Source: Diplocarpon mali (lineage: Eukaryota; Ascomycota; Leotiomycetes; Helotiales; Drepanopezizaceae). Taken from it: a stretch of 36,512 nt of DNA. Below, piece by piece: positions 21,237 to 32,009 of this stretch (the first letter of the stretch is position 1; each line of letters begins with the position of its first letter). The stretch covers positions 1 through 36,512 of the forward strand of contig JAENRP010000401.1 of NCBI GenBank assembly GCA_024741835.1. The letters are read 5' to 3'. The notes beneath the pieces were generated by a model that saw only the letters and a list, made by a program, of their open reading frames with translations, was not told the DNA's origin and did not search any database. The translations under genes were made by a program, and so were the position numbers.

Positions 21237-21669
21237 ATGGGAAAAGTCCACGGATCTCTTGCCCGTGCCGGAAAGGTCAAGTCTCAGACACCAAAGGTAT
21301 GTTAATACAGTCGGCATTCCCAATGGGATGGAATATGGATGGGATAGGATTTGGGGGATCGAGGTGGCGATGGTGGAGGAAACTTGAATGCAATGCATGA
21401 TGGTGCCCTGGATAGAAAGCGGGTGGTGATGCGATGGCTTCTGGGAGACGAATATCTGCTGACGGATCACGCACAGGTTGAGCCCCAAGAGAAGAAGAAG
21501 ACCCCCAAAGGTCGCGCGAAGAAGAGAATCACATACACCCGCCGTTTCGTGAACGTCACTCTCACCGGTGGTAAGCGTAAGGTCTGTCGTCCATCTGCCT
21601 TGGTCTACTCCTATGTCCTCCAGCATCCTGACTGACGGCCCTCAGATGAACCCCAACCCAACCACATAA
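21237..21669 (+). CDS. RPS30: 40S ribosomal protein eS30
   Basis: Exons 21237-21296, 21477-21581 and 21646-21669 give a 62-residue basic protein starting [20 protein letters not shown], continuing [20 protein letters not shown] and ending MNPNPTT. This is the typical complete sequence of eS30, without the ubiquitin-like FUBI extension found in animals. Introns of 180 and 64 bp are in phase 0, with GTATGT and GTCTGT donors and CAG acceptors. The protein sits in the small ribosomal subunit near the decoding centre. A housekeeping gene about 21 kb from a telomere is notable, but its sequence is intact. Confidence 0.96.
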
Positions 21670-22849
21670 GCAGCCAACCTCGAAAATGGAGGATGGATCG
21701 GGCGTTGCTTGTTTGTTTGACATGGTGGAGACGGAGATGCCAGGGTTTTGATCATCACCGCGCTCTAGAACAAACGAAATGGAAGCTTTTTTGGCTGGAG
21801 ACAGTATCCATGCTCACTTGCGGGAGGAACGGAAACGTCGAGGGCGGGCGTCCATGTATACATTTGACGGATGCTTCGGTTGTATTCGCTGGTCATTCGC
21901 AAATACAGTTTGATAATCTCTGGATCTATGTGCTGCCCTGCGTGCTCCTGTGTGCTTGAGAGTGACGCGGGGTCCGGCTGTCTATGGGTGGAAACGATGG
22001 TGCTAACCCGATAGTATTTTGGCGCAAGAGTGCTTTGGCTGAGGAATGATTCATTGGACCCCAGAAGCTCGTCATGCGCATGAGAAGTGGTCTTACTCCA
22101 GTGAGCATGTCTCCACGCGCAAGTGAAGCAACGAAGTCACGGCGAAGGTCAACCTCGGCTCGGCTCTTCCCTAGGTGGCTACAGACCTTGGACATCCGCC
22201 ACACGCGCAAGAGCCGCGCACTCAATACTCTTCGCGTCCAGTCCACTCCGCCATCCTGGCCTCCAAGTATTCGTCTCGATTCATGTAGGTACTGACCGCA
22301 GATACAGATGGATCTGCTTGCTTTGCTATGGTCACCGCACCCCGCTTCCAGATCTGTTGCCACGGCGTGTTGCTCTGCTCTGCTATGCTCTGCTCTGCTC
22401 TGCTCTGCTCTGCTCTGCTCTGCTCTGCTGTGACCATCCGCCTCGGCTGCTCCTCGCCTGCTCTTCGGCTCTTTCTCGCCAACGGGGACACCGGGGGATC
22501 CCTCCTAGTGCCTCCGTAAGCAACGTCTGTCGAATGGGGGAAGCTGTGTAGATGGGTATCCACCTGCAATCAGTTCTCGAATGTGATTCGCCTATCTCGC
22601 CTGGAGAGTGGATCGGCTGCGTCGTGACACGCGCCATCAGGATCTCGGGGTTACGAATTCGCAGCCTCGCCGATATCTCGAGTTTGGCTCCTTCCGCGAG
22701 GGGGGGATGTTTCCTCCGACCATGGAGCCTTGGTTTTCTCATAAGTACCAGACCTTCGCTCCCCGTTGCTCTCACCTCAACCTAAATCTCATCAACACTT
22801 CCGACTAGGCGATCGATCTCCCTTGCCAAACACACCTACGAGATCCACC
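21670..22849. other. Intergenic region with microsatellite
   Basis: Long overlapping ORFs on both strands (21926-22808) show no domain and are inflated by the GC-rich composition and by the pentamer repeat, which is open in several frames. The last part (22560-22849) may be the promoter and leader of the ORF at 22850. I see no convincing gene. Confidence 0.45.
22371..22429. repeat. Pentanucleotide microsatellite (TGCTC)12
   Basis: Twelve tandem copies of TGCTC, with one TGCTA variant in unit 3 and an incomplete last unit. On the minus strand it is GAGCA, translated as repeating AEQSR in a spurious ORF. Confidence 0.95.
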
Positions 22850-23110
22850 ATGTCCACCACCACCACCAACAAGCAATCGCTCGAGTCCCTCAACCCGACT
22901 CTCGCAGAACACGAAATCAAAGTCATCGATTTCGCGCCCGGCACCTACGTCCGCTCCAACACGGGGCCTAGAGCCGCCGGCGAGATCGTACGGAAGCGAC
23001 CCCTGGGGAAGCGGATTCTGTGCCTCGTGTGGAATCCCCGGGCAAAGTACACGCGGCGCGGAAAGCTGACTCTGTGGATGATGGAGGAGGCGGCCAAGAG
23101 CGTCAGATGA
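22850..23110 (+). CDS. Small basic hypothetical protein (86 aa)
   Basis: A complete 87-codon frame starts at an ATG in good context (CCACCATGTCC), after which a Thr-rich stretch (MSTTTTNKQS) leads into LAEHEIKVIDFAPGTYVRSN and a basic C-terminal half with GKRILCLVWNPRAKYTRRGK and WMMEEAAKSVR. It has no signal peptide or membrane segment, and I recognise no family. The C-terminal half has a patterned mix of basic and hydrophobic residues typical of a real small protein. Codon use is GC-rich like its neighbours. A longer frame from 22766 is less likely. Alternatively it is a chance ORF. Confidence 0.5.
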   Translation: MSTTTTNKQSLESLNPTLAEHEIKVIDFAPGTYVRSNTGPRAAGEIVRKRPLGKRILCLVWNPRAKYTRRGKLTLWMMEEAAKSVR

Positions 23111-24721
23111 GTTGACCGACAGAACGGTATCATGTGAGTATCTGATGTGACTGGAGGGAAGCTGGGAAACGCAATTGTGACTGATTTCTTATTTAGTGTT
23201 TGGAGCACGTTTGGCTGTGAACCGAGCTGAGCTTAGCAAGCCAGCAGAGCAAGAGAATAGCCTCGGCGCAAGAGGGGACTGGCTTTTAGTCGGCTCTATG
23301 ATTCTCCAAGACGCCTCCTTTCCTAGGGAAAGGAGAAGGGGCTTCTCAGAGGACGCCTAGACTCGTGTCGGGGTTGAGCATGAATGACTGGGTTTTAATG
23401 CTGTTGTCATGATATGACACACTTTGGCCCCTTGGACCTGGGGTCCAAGATGGAGAGAAGGGCTTCTGATTGATATGGACGGCATGCGATGTTCTCTTTA
23501 ATGTGCGGATCGGCTATTGATACCCAATAGGACTACCATTTCTTTTAAGACCAGTTCAATGTAGATGACTATTTCTGATATTGGTTAGTTGAGATTCCTT
23601 TTCTGATCCAATGTCCCATTTTCCTAGTTAATTACACCACCCGAATTCTCTGGTCTGGAATTCTCCTACACTTAATAGCAGCTCTCTCTCGCGGACTATC
23701 GTATCTGCAATCGCACAGTATCAGCAACTTTCTTTAGGCTCTGGATTGCGCAGATCTGCTTGCTCTCACATGCCGACTTGAAGTTCGGGGCTCGTGAACA
23801 TGCCAGAGCATGCTGTAGAGAGTGGGTTCTCATCAGTGCCTGATTACATATTATATCAGCTTGTGATTCTCTCCTCTTATGGGCTTGTGAATAATCTACT
23901 CGTTATCGTTGCTAAAATCCGCCAAAGCAGATTCTTTGCCCCTTAGGGTCTGTCTGGCGAGATAACACAGGCCTCGCAGCGTCAGGTAAACAAGGCAAGA
24001 AGTCACCGTGCGGCCTGAAATGGAAAGCAAAGCTTCGCCTTTTGTAATCCATGATGCTAGAAGCGAAGCGTCGCACCCCGTCCGCCAGTCTCTGTTGTAG
24101 TTCTGACAAAGCAAGGCGAAAACTGAAGAGGACTCACACACATCCCCAGATGGTGGATCAAAGCACGCAGTCATTTTTCATTATTATTGCTAGGAGACTT
24201 AATGGTTTATACTGCGTCAAATTCACATATCTTATACCTTCGCTCTTAATAGGATCTTACAAGCCAATCGCATTTCGAAATACCTGCTCCAGTATATGCG
24301 GGTCATTGCTACTTCACTCAGATGTTTGCAGGGTTTATTGAGGCTTAATAGTGGCGATGGGAGAATGAGGGCTTAGTTTATAATATTTCTGAGACGTGAG
24401 AGCCTTCTGAGGTGGTTGTCATGAGCGAGAGGGATGAAAATGGAGAGAAATTGAGGCTTAATAACTGTTGGATGTGATCGCCTAGCAAGGTGCATAGTGA
24501 TCTCAATAGGGAAGGGGTTTAGTTTTTATTCATGCCTTGTTTAAGTGACTATAATTATATAGAGTAGGCTATGAGTAGCAGGAAAACCTGGACTCTTGAG
24601 TTGGACTAGGGCTCTGCATGAGTACCAAAACTGTCACTCAATACACCCATTCAGAGGGGAAAGACCATTGCAGCCCGCCTGATCGTTTCGTCTAGATTTC
24701 ATCGATTTCACATAAGGCGCT
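23111..24721. other. Segment without recognisable gene
   Basis: GC-balanced up to about 24350. The minus ORF at 23896-24174 (92 codons) and plus ORF at 24051-24341 overlap each other and show no domain. The last five bases (24717-24721, GCGCT) are the left copy of the copia target duplication. Confidence 0.45.
24717..24721. repeat. Target-site duplication, left copy (GCGCT)
   Basis: Identical to the five bases right after the other LTR (31915-31919), as expected for integrase-made insertion of a Ty1/copia element. Confidence 0.85.
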
Positions 24722-24893
24722 TGTTGTGCTGTATTTAGAGGTGGATTCTCAGTGGTGGCAGAAGCTTTTAAAATTCTACTCTAACTGTATACCTGAGCTC
24801 CCTTTATAGAAGTGCTTTATGGCCACTTTAGGGGTATATTATATAAGCTAGTCCTCAGATGCCTTAGTGCCTAAGGCTCCTTATGGCGCAATA
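24722..24893 (-). repeat. Copia LTR (3' LTR in element orientation)
   Basis: 172 bp, aligned end to end with 31743-31914 without gaps. In this copy the plus-strand start is still TGTTGTGC, while the far end has mutated from AACA to AATA. Confidence 0.92.
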
Positions 24894-27800
24894 CACCCCC
24901 TAGGTAAGAATCAGCTCCTAAGCTAGGCTTAGCTATAATTAGCGCTAGATCTAGTATATAAGACTCCTTTATTATACTCCTTAGCTTTTAGAATAATGAA
25001 AATTGCTTAATAAAGCTATAATAAATGAAAGAGGGAGCGCGTTCTAGGTGCTTCCTTTATAGAATAGAAGCTAAATCAGGTGATAAAGGAAAGTTAATAA
25101 AGGCAGCGCGCTTATAAAAGTACGCGTTTTTCCCTTATAAAGCTTTCCTTCCTTATACTTCTTTAAATAATCACTTTAAAATGGAGAATAGCAATAATAA
25201 CTCTAAGGAGCGCCTTACTAGGGCTACTATTATAAGCTTCCTAATCGTACTCCCTTACTTCTGCTAAAGACTTATAGCAAAGTTATTATACTTAAATACA
25301 GCTTGGAGCTTTTTAGCGCAGTAGATAGTAGGAGGATAATAATACGCTTAAGACATTTAATATAGTAATACCTTTAAGAGGGAGTACGCCTTCTCCCCTC
25401 CCTGCTACCCCTTAGGCTATAGTTCCTAGAATACTGGCGGTCCCTTCTGTAGCTCCCTCCTCTTATCGCAAGCTAGAGCAGGGGCTAATAAGGAATATAT
25501 TATATAAGGGGTGCGTTCGGAGCTTCTTAGCTGGGAAGTCGGCTAGCGTATACTTTAATAGCATAGTAGGAGTATGCTGCTTTCGTTATACAAAGGGAGG
25601 CTACGCGTGCTAGGAGCTTCCTATCAGCGCCTTAGAGGCGTAGGAAGATTATATATTCTTATTAAAGGAGAACGATAGTAACTCTGCAGTACGTTCTTAA
25701 GCTCCCTTTAAGTGGTTTGCTATTAATAAGCAGTTTAAGGCCTTGCTACTATTAAGAGGAAGGTAAGAGAGGAGCTTTAGAAGGCGTGCTAAAGAGAGAT
25801 AAAAGAGGTGGTATTATCAAAGGGTACGTTAATTATAAGCTTTCTTATACTATAGCTAATAGCTTCTTAGAACCAGTTGGTTAGGAGCTCTTGCTACTGC
25901 CGATTATAGCACCTTTTAGCCTCGCCGCCCGCTTTGCAAAGGCTTTTAAGGCTCTTGCGGCTGCTCCTATTATTGCTCCTAGTGTTGCTCCTTAGGCGGC
26001 TCCTAGGGCTATGCTACTAGAGGAGTCAATTGCTTCTTGATAGGGACGCGCCCTTATATTATTCGCAAAGCTATTAAAGGTTTTGATTATTTAAAGGAGT
26101 TAGTTTTAAGCCTTCTTATATATTAGTATAAGGAAAATTAAACCCTATCTTGCGCTTCTTTCCCACTCGCTATTATAAAGGAGATGTAAAAGGATTATGA
26201 AGCATTTAAAATACTAGCTTCTCGACTAGACCTCTTGCGTCTTAGAGGTTCAAAAGCTTAATAAAGCTCTTAAACTTTTATTAAGGAAGGTTTTTAGTAA
26301 GGCTATTAGCGTGCATATCCTTAGTAAGGAGATAGGCTACTTGAAAGCTCCCTTTTTAATACTCCTATCGTAGCCATATATTATATATATTAATGTATTA
26401 GAGCTTTATAGAAATCCTTTAAGAATCTCTTATAATAAGCTATATTATCTATTGATTATCGTAAAATATAGACTATAGAGCTTCTACCTTAAGCTGTATT
26501 TCCTTAAAGAACCATCTTAAAGCTATTATCTCTTTCGCTATATGCGCTACTCCTAAGAGCTTAGCCTTTATAATAGAAGTAGTAACTATCGGTTGCTTCA
26601 AGGCCTTCTAAACGATTGCTCCTTTAAATAGGAATATAATAAAACCGTAAGAGGAGCGCCTTATCTTTAGATTATTTGCAAAGGAAGCATCTAATAATAC
26701 TACTAAGTTATTTAATCTGCTAAATCGACTATAAGTGATTCTTAAGAAGCGTATATTAAAAAGGTAGCATATTATCTAATTAATAGCTTTAAGGTATTTA
26801 AAGCTTGGGTTTATATAGAAATAAGATAGCTAGGCGATTGCAAAAGCTATATCTAGGCGTAGTATAATAGCTATATATAAGGCAAAGCCTACTTTTTCCT
26901 AGAACTCCTTAATTCTCGAGTAGGGAGCTGTTTTATAGTTCTTTTTAAGTTCAAAGTAAGGGAGCGGCGTACTAGGGAAACGCCTTATATTAAGGCTAAA
27001 CCTCTTCGCCATCTTCTTAATATAAGCGTTATAAAGCAGAGTAATTATACCCTGCTTCCTATCTTAAGAGACTCTTACCCTTAAGAACCACTTAATATCT
27101 CCTATAGCTATTAATTCGTATGCTTTGCGCAGTCCCTCTATAGTCTTCTAAGCTTCCTCTATATAGGAGGAGTGGTATATTACTTGTATATTATCAATAT
27201 AAAAGGCTATAAATATAGTCCTATCCTTATTAACGAATATACAAGGCTCCTTATTAAGAGGGGTAAGCTTTAAAGACTTTAGAGTACTAGTGAAATCCCT
27301 ATACTAAAGTGCTAGGGAGTCTCAAAGGCTATATAAGGCGCGATCGAGCTCTACTACCTTATCTTTCTACTTCTAACTATCTAATAAGAAGTAAACAACT
27401 GGCGCGCTCTAAGGGTCTCTCTTAACATTTATAAAGGCGTTGATAATATCAAACTATTAGAGCTCTATATCGAATTTAATAGCGATCGCTATTATAATCT
27501 TAAAAGATCTTAATACAAGCGTTATAGCATAGGTAGAGAAAATAGAAGCTTCTTCTTAAAGATCTCCCCTTACTACTATTCTTAACCTAAAGTAGCTAAT
27601 CTCCTTAAAGGAGTTTAGCTTATAGTTAAAGACCTACTTTAGTAGTATAGGCCTTATAGTAGCCTCGCTTCTATTAATCACTCTCTAGCAATTGCGCGCT
27701 TCTAAGTTCTTAATCTTAGTTCTGGCTCCCTCTTTAAATTGCTCTCTAAAAGGGTGATTTACAAGCTCCTTCTAGTAAGTTGGCGCTTTAGAAAGCTTGT

Positions 27801-30800
27801 CTTAAGATGAAATTAGAAGGGTAGAGTTTCCTCTAGAGCTTCCAAATTAAGTCGCTGCAACTATAACGCAGTATACTACTTTATACTCTTCTCTATTAGT
27901 TCTCGCAGGCTCTTAACTTAGCCAAAAGGTCGATATAAAGCTATTTACCTACTCTAACTAATATATTTTAAGTTCTTCAAAGGCTAGTAAGAGATCCTTA
28001 ATACACATTGCGTATATAGCATTCCTGCTCCCTCTTCTCCTTTTTAACCTGCAGAGTAGTACAAGTACCATTTCTTACTCCTTATTAGGCTTCTTACGTT
28101 TTCGAAAGGCCCTTATATTAAGTACTTTAGGCTAAGCTTCTATTAGTTTCAAAGAGCTCCCTCTTTTAGTATTACCCTTAAGAGCTTCCATATCTTAGCG
28201 TAGCTCTTGATTAATTAGTGCTTCTAGTAAGAGCTAGCGTGCTTCTTTACCAATTGCCTATAGTAGAGCTTCTAGTAATTAAGGGGCCTGCTCCTGCCCT
28301 TGCGATTACTTAGTCTATATAGCAACTAGAGGCCTAGTATTACACTCCTTAGTAGAACTGGCATTTATAATATCGCTTTCGACGCTTCTTCCAACTATTA
28401 ATAGTTGTCTTAGAGCATTTAACCCTTTACTACTAGGCAGCTGCTCTTGAGTAGCTAGAGTAGAAATGCTATAAGTAGCCTTATAAGGGATAAGAGCCCT
28501 TAATAGATCTGAGCTTAAAGCTTCTATTAGTAAAAGATTAATAGGCTTACCCTTTACTAGGTTATCCGCAGGCTGCTTATCCAAAGCTCCTTCCACATTC
28601 TTAACAATTAACTTAGCGTCTTAAGCTTCTTCCTCCTCCTCCTTAATCATTTGCACAATCTCCTTAATAATTAAGAGCAGGTGGCTAGCCACCTTTTTAT
28701 ACTCCTTAGAGTAGAATTTAGACTTATCAAATTCGACATTTCGAGAGATTATAACCTTTTAGAGCTTAGGCACTTAGATCCTATATATATTAGTAGCGCA
28801 GTAACTAACTAGGTATCTAATATGCCCTTATAGTATAGTTTTAAAAGCTCTCTTATTCTTTAGAGCTTCCCTCTCCTTTGCTAATAAGTACGCGTGCGCT
28901 TTATATACTTTTATACCTCCCTATTCTGGTCTTAAATCGGTGGTAAGCTTTATAGTAATCTGCGGATTATACTACTTAAAGTATTATCTAAACTAGAGCT
29001 AAAGCACCTTATTTAGACTCTTCTATCCCTTGCGCTTTAATAGGCCGATATTATAGAGGTATATTACTGCTAGTACGGCTTTAGGCTATAGGTGCTTTAG
29101 GAGGTTAATAGAGATTAGCATAGTAAGTGCCTTTTTAATAATCTCTACTCCCGCTCTTTCAGAAGCTCTATTTAGTTTATAAGTATAGGATAGAGTGACT
29201 TTTACCTCTATGCCTTTAGCTTTATACCACTCTTTATATTTCGATGCTCCCTATAAGGGAAATACTAAGGTATTATTATCGCTCTTTAGAATACATAAGG
29301 AGAGGCAGTAATAGCGCTTTACCTATGCTTTAAAAGATTGAAGAGCTCTTAGAACTAGCGTTAGGAACTTATAAAGTAGAGTATATTCAAATAACTTCCT
29401 ATTAAATTCATCCTTAATTAAGAGAAGCCAGCTTTCTAAGGAGAGGCTCGACGTGCTATAGTTAAATAGGTCCTAAGAGTACTTAAAGAATAGTCTTAGA
29501 GCCTTGAAATCTGACTCTCTCTTAAAAGGCTTTTACTTAGCTTTTGCCTAAGCGCAAGCTTTACAATTGATTTATAGCTTCCCCTTAATCTTTACCCCTT
29601 TTGCGTTTAGTATAAGCTTCTTAAGCGCCTTAGCTCTTAGATAGCCTAATCGAAGGTGCTAAATATCTGCCGAATCGTTCCTAGCTCTTAAGAATACGCT
29701 ACTCCTTAGGGGTTTATATTGGCTTTGCAGACGCTGTTATAAAGTAGGGAAAGCTAGGTAGGTTGGTTAAGTATAGCATAGCGAGTTAAGAGCGTTATAA
29801 AAGTTGATAGGCTTATATTCAAATACTATGACATTCGACCTATGCTTTAGCTGCTTTATAACTACATTATTATCTACTATACCCCTTTAAAGCATTGCGT
29901 CTAGGCTTATATATTATACCCTAGCCTTCTTTAAAAGAGGCTCTAAGATAATATTAATATTAAACCTATTTATAAGCGCTATATTCCTAAGCTCTAAGTC
30001 TCCTCTATTAGCGAGAACCCCTTTTATTAGATATATACCCTTCCCTCTTATTAGCAGACTTGAGCTCCCTGCCTCTATATAGTCTTAAGGATATGCGATT
30101 TTCAATAATCTAGGAACTAGAAGCTCCTCTCGATTAATAAGGTGCGTCGCGGCGCAGTTATTAAGTAGAGTTGTATTTAAGAAAGCGTAGGGAGCTTTAA
30201 AGGTGGAGTATATTCCTAAGGTAAAGTCTTTAAAGAGAGCTAGATCTAAAAGGGCGGCGATAATCTTGGATTTGCCATTCTTTAAAGCTTTAGCAGATGT
30301 TCTTTCCTTAAATTGATCTATAAGAGCTTATTTAATATAGGAGAGCTTAGTATAGAGCTCTTTCTATTCTAAGGAAGCAAGGTTTTCACGCGTTCTTTTA
30401 ACCTTATTATAGCTAAGGAGGTTTCAAAGCGTACCTTCCTTAGTACTAGTTAAGGCGTATTTCAGCCTATTACACTCCTTTAGGTTCTAGAAGTGATTTT
30501 TGACCTAGAGGTAAAGGCACTTTTTAACGCTTCCCTTAAGAGTCTTCTTCGCCTTGCCTTTACTTAGTGCTCTTAGATTAGTATAATCGCCTACTCCTTT
30601 AAGCAAGGCGTATACTCTAAGGGTTGCCTTTAATAAGGAGCTTGCAAGGCTTCGCTCTATTAAGCTTAAGAACTAATTAACGTAATGGACTATATCTTTT
30701 CTATACTCTAGACTTAGCTTATTATCTCTAATAAGCTCTGCCTAGGTCTGCTAGGACTAAGTAAGAGCCTAGCGGTAAACCGACTATAGAAACTTTATAA

Positions 30801-31742
30801 TCGCAAGGGAGCCTTAAACCTCTAGGATTCTATAAGTTCGAGCTTTTTAATAGATCTCCTTAAAGCTAGCAAGCTAGGTCTTCGGGTCCACTTTGCTGCT
30901 CCTAGTTTTAAAGAGCTTAGTATTATAGTCTTTCCGAATTGACTCTATTATACTAACCTCAAAGGGGGCTAGTTCCTTGCGCAGGTGCTCTACGATCTAT
31001 TGAATTGATAGTTTCCCTGCTTTCTTATAATCATATTGCACTACTTAAAGTAACGTAAGGTATACTATCTTAATAATCTAATAGTATAACTAAGTATAGG
31101 AGCTCCTATTCCTTTTCTATATTTCTATTAAGAGATTATATTATATTACCGCCATTTTGTACTCTAGCTTTATATCTTTAGCTATTGTCTTTACAAGTAG
31201 TAGTAGAGCTGGCGTTTGTTAATTGGTAGCTTCTTACTATTAGTATAACTTATAGTAGCTTTGCAATACTCTCTAGTCCTATCCTTTTAAAATTTTTTCA
31301 AGCTATAGCAGTTCTATTTCTAGATCTAGTAGATATAGAGCTTCGTTCTTATAAAGCAGAGCTTGGTTTCCTGTCTCTATAGCATATAGTTTAGGGTTAT
31401 TAACCTATCTTAGCTTCTTTATATACTTCTAAAGGCGTAGAAATTCGGCTTAAAACTCTAGCTTAGCGTACTAAATGCACTATAACTTCCTATCCTAAAG
31501 TATAACTCTACTAGAGCTAAGCTCTTGAGCTTCTTTTTGCTAGTATTCGCTTATATTAACTAAGATAGTAGGGAGTATAGTATTAGTTGGCTAAAAGCGT
31601 TAGAACGTTAAGTCAGGTCGTATAACGCATATAGGCAAAGGAGAATAGATGAAAAATAGTAGTGAAACCTCTTTAAGAAGTCTTTAAATACAGTAGATTT
31701 TTAATCATTTGCTCCTTAGGAGTTACAAATAGTGCTGATAAC

Positions 31743-31914
31743 TATTATACTATATTTAAAGGTGGATTCTCAGTAGTGGCAGAAGCTTCTAAAATTCTAC
31801 TCTAACTGTATACCTGAGCTCCCTTTATAGAAGTGCTTCGTGGCCACTTCAGGGGTATATTACATAAGCCAGTCCTTAGATGCCTCAGTGCCTGAGGCTC
31901 CTCATGGCGCAACA
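31743..31914 (-). repeat. Copia LTR (5' LTR in element orientation)
   Basis: 172 bp. In minus orientation it starts TGTTGCGCCATGAGG, the canonical TG start. It differs from its partner at 17 positions by my count, all transitions. Just inside it (about 31731-31741 on the minus strand) lies GTTATCAGCAC, a candidate tRNA primer-binding site. Confidence 0.92.
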
Positions 31915-31919
31915 GCGCT
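31915..31919. repeat. Target-site duplication, right copy (GCGCT)
   Basis: Perfect match to 24717-24721, with the LTR ending immediately before it. It lies 91-95 bp from the stop codon of the beta-glucosidase gene, inside its likely 3' untranslated or terminator region. Confidence 0.85.
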
Positions 31920-32009
31920 CCTCTCTACCATCCCCTAGTATACAAGCACGCCAACACACTTCCAATGTCTAACTCCAGTCCCACCATCACCCAAAGCAAG
32001 TAGTTTCCA

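Larger units (their letters stand above)
24722..31914 (-). mobile_element. Ty1/copia LTR retrotransposon, complete but RIP-inactivated (7193 bp)
   Basis: Two 172-bp LTRs bound 6849 bp of internal DNA with coding strand minus. In minus orientation the order is: a zinc-knuckle-like K-C-L-Y...NHF near 30470-30530; integrase with an INCKACA zinc site near 29550-29570, then WLLLIKDEF (about 29405-29435); reverse transcriptase with FIAFYIDN, a decayed YVDD box, at 27190-27210; and RNase H with DASFANN at 26671-26691 and an FYDNQ-like end near 26450. Integrase before reverse transcriptase is the copia order. Every domain is broken by stops, and the DNA is strongly AT-rich from C-to-T/G-to-A changes. 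It is non-autonomous and dead. The 93-codon minus ORF at 28315-28596 is only an open stretch of the dead pol. Confidence 0.93.

Noticed and set aside
22222..22775. Minus-strand ORFs with AEQSR repeats
   Set aside because: The repeat peptide is only a translation of the TGCTC microsatellite; no domain.
28315..28596. 93-codon minus-strand ORF inside the AT-rich block
   Set aside because: It is a chance stop-free piece of the RIP-mutated copia polyprotein between integrase and reverse transcriptase.
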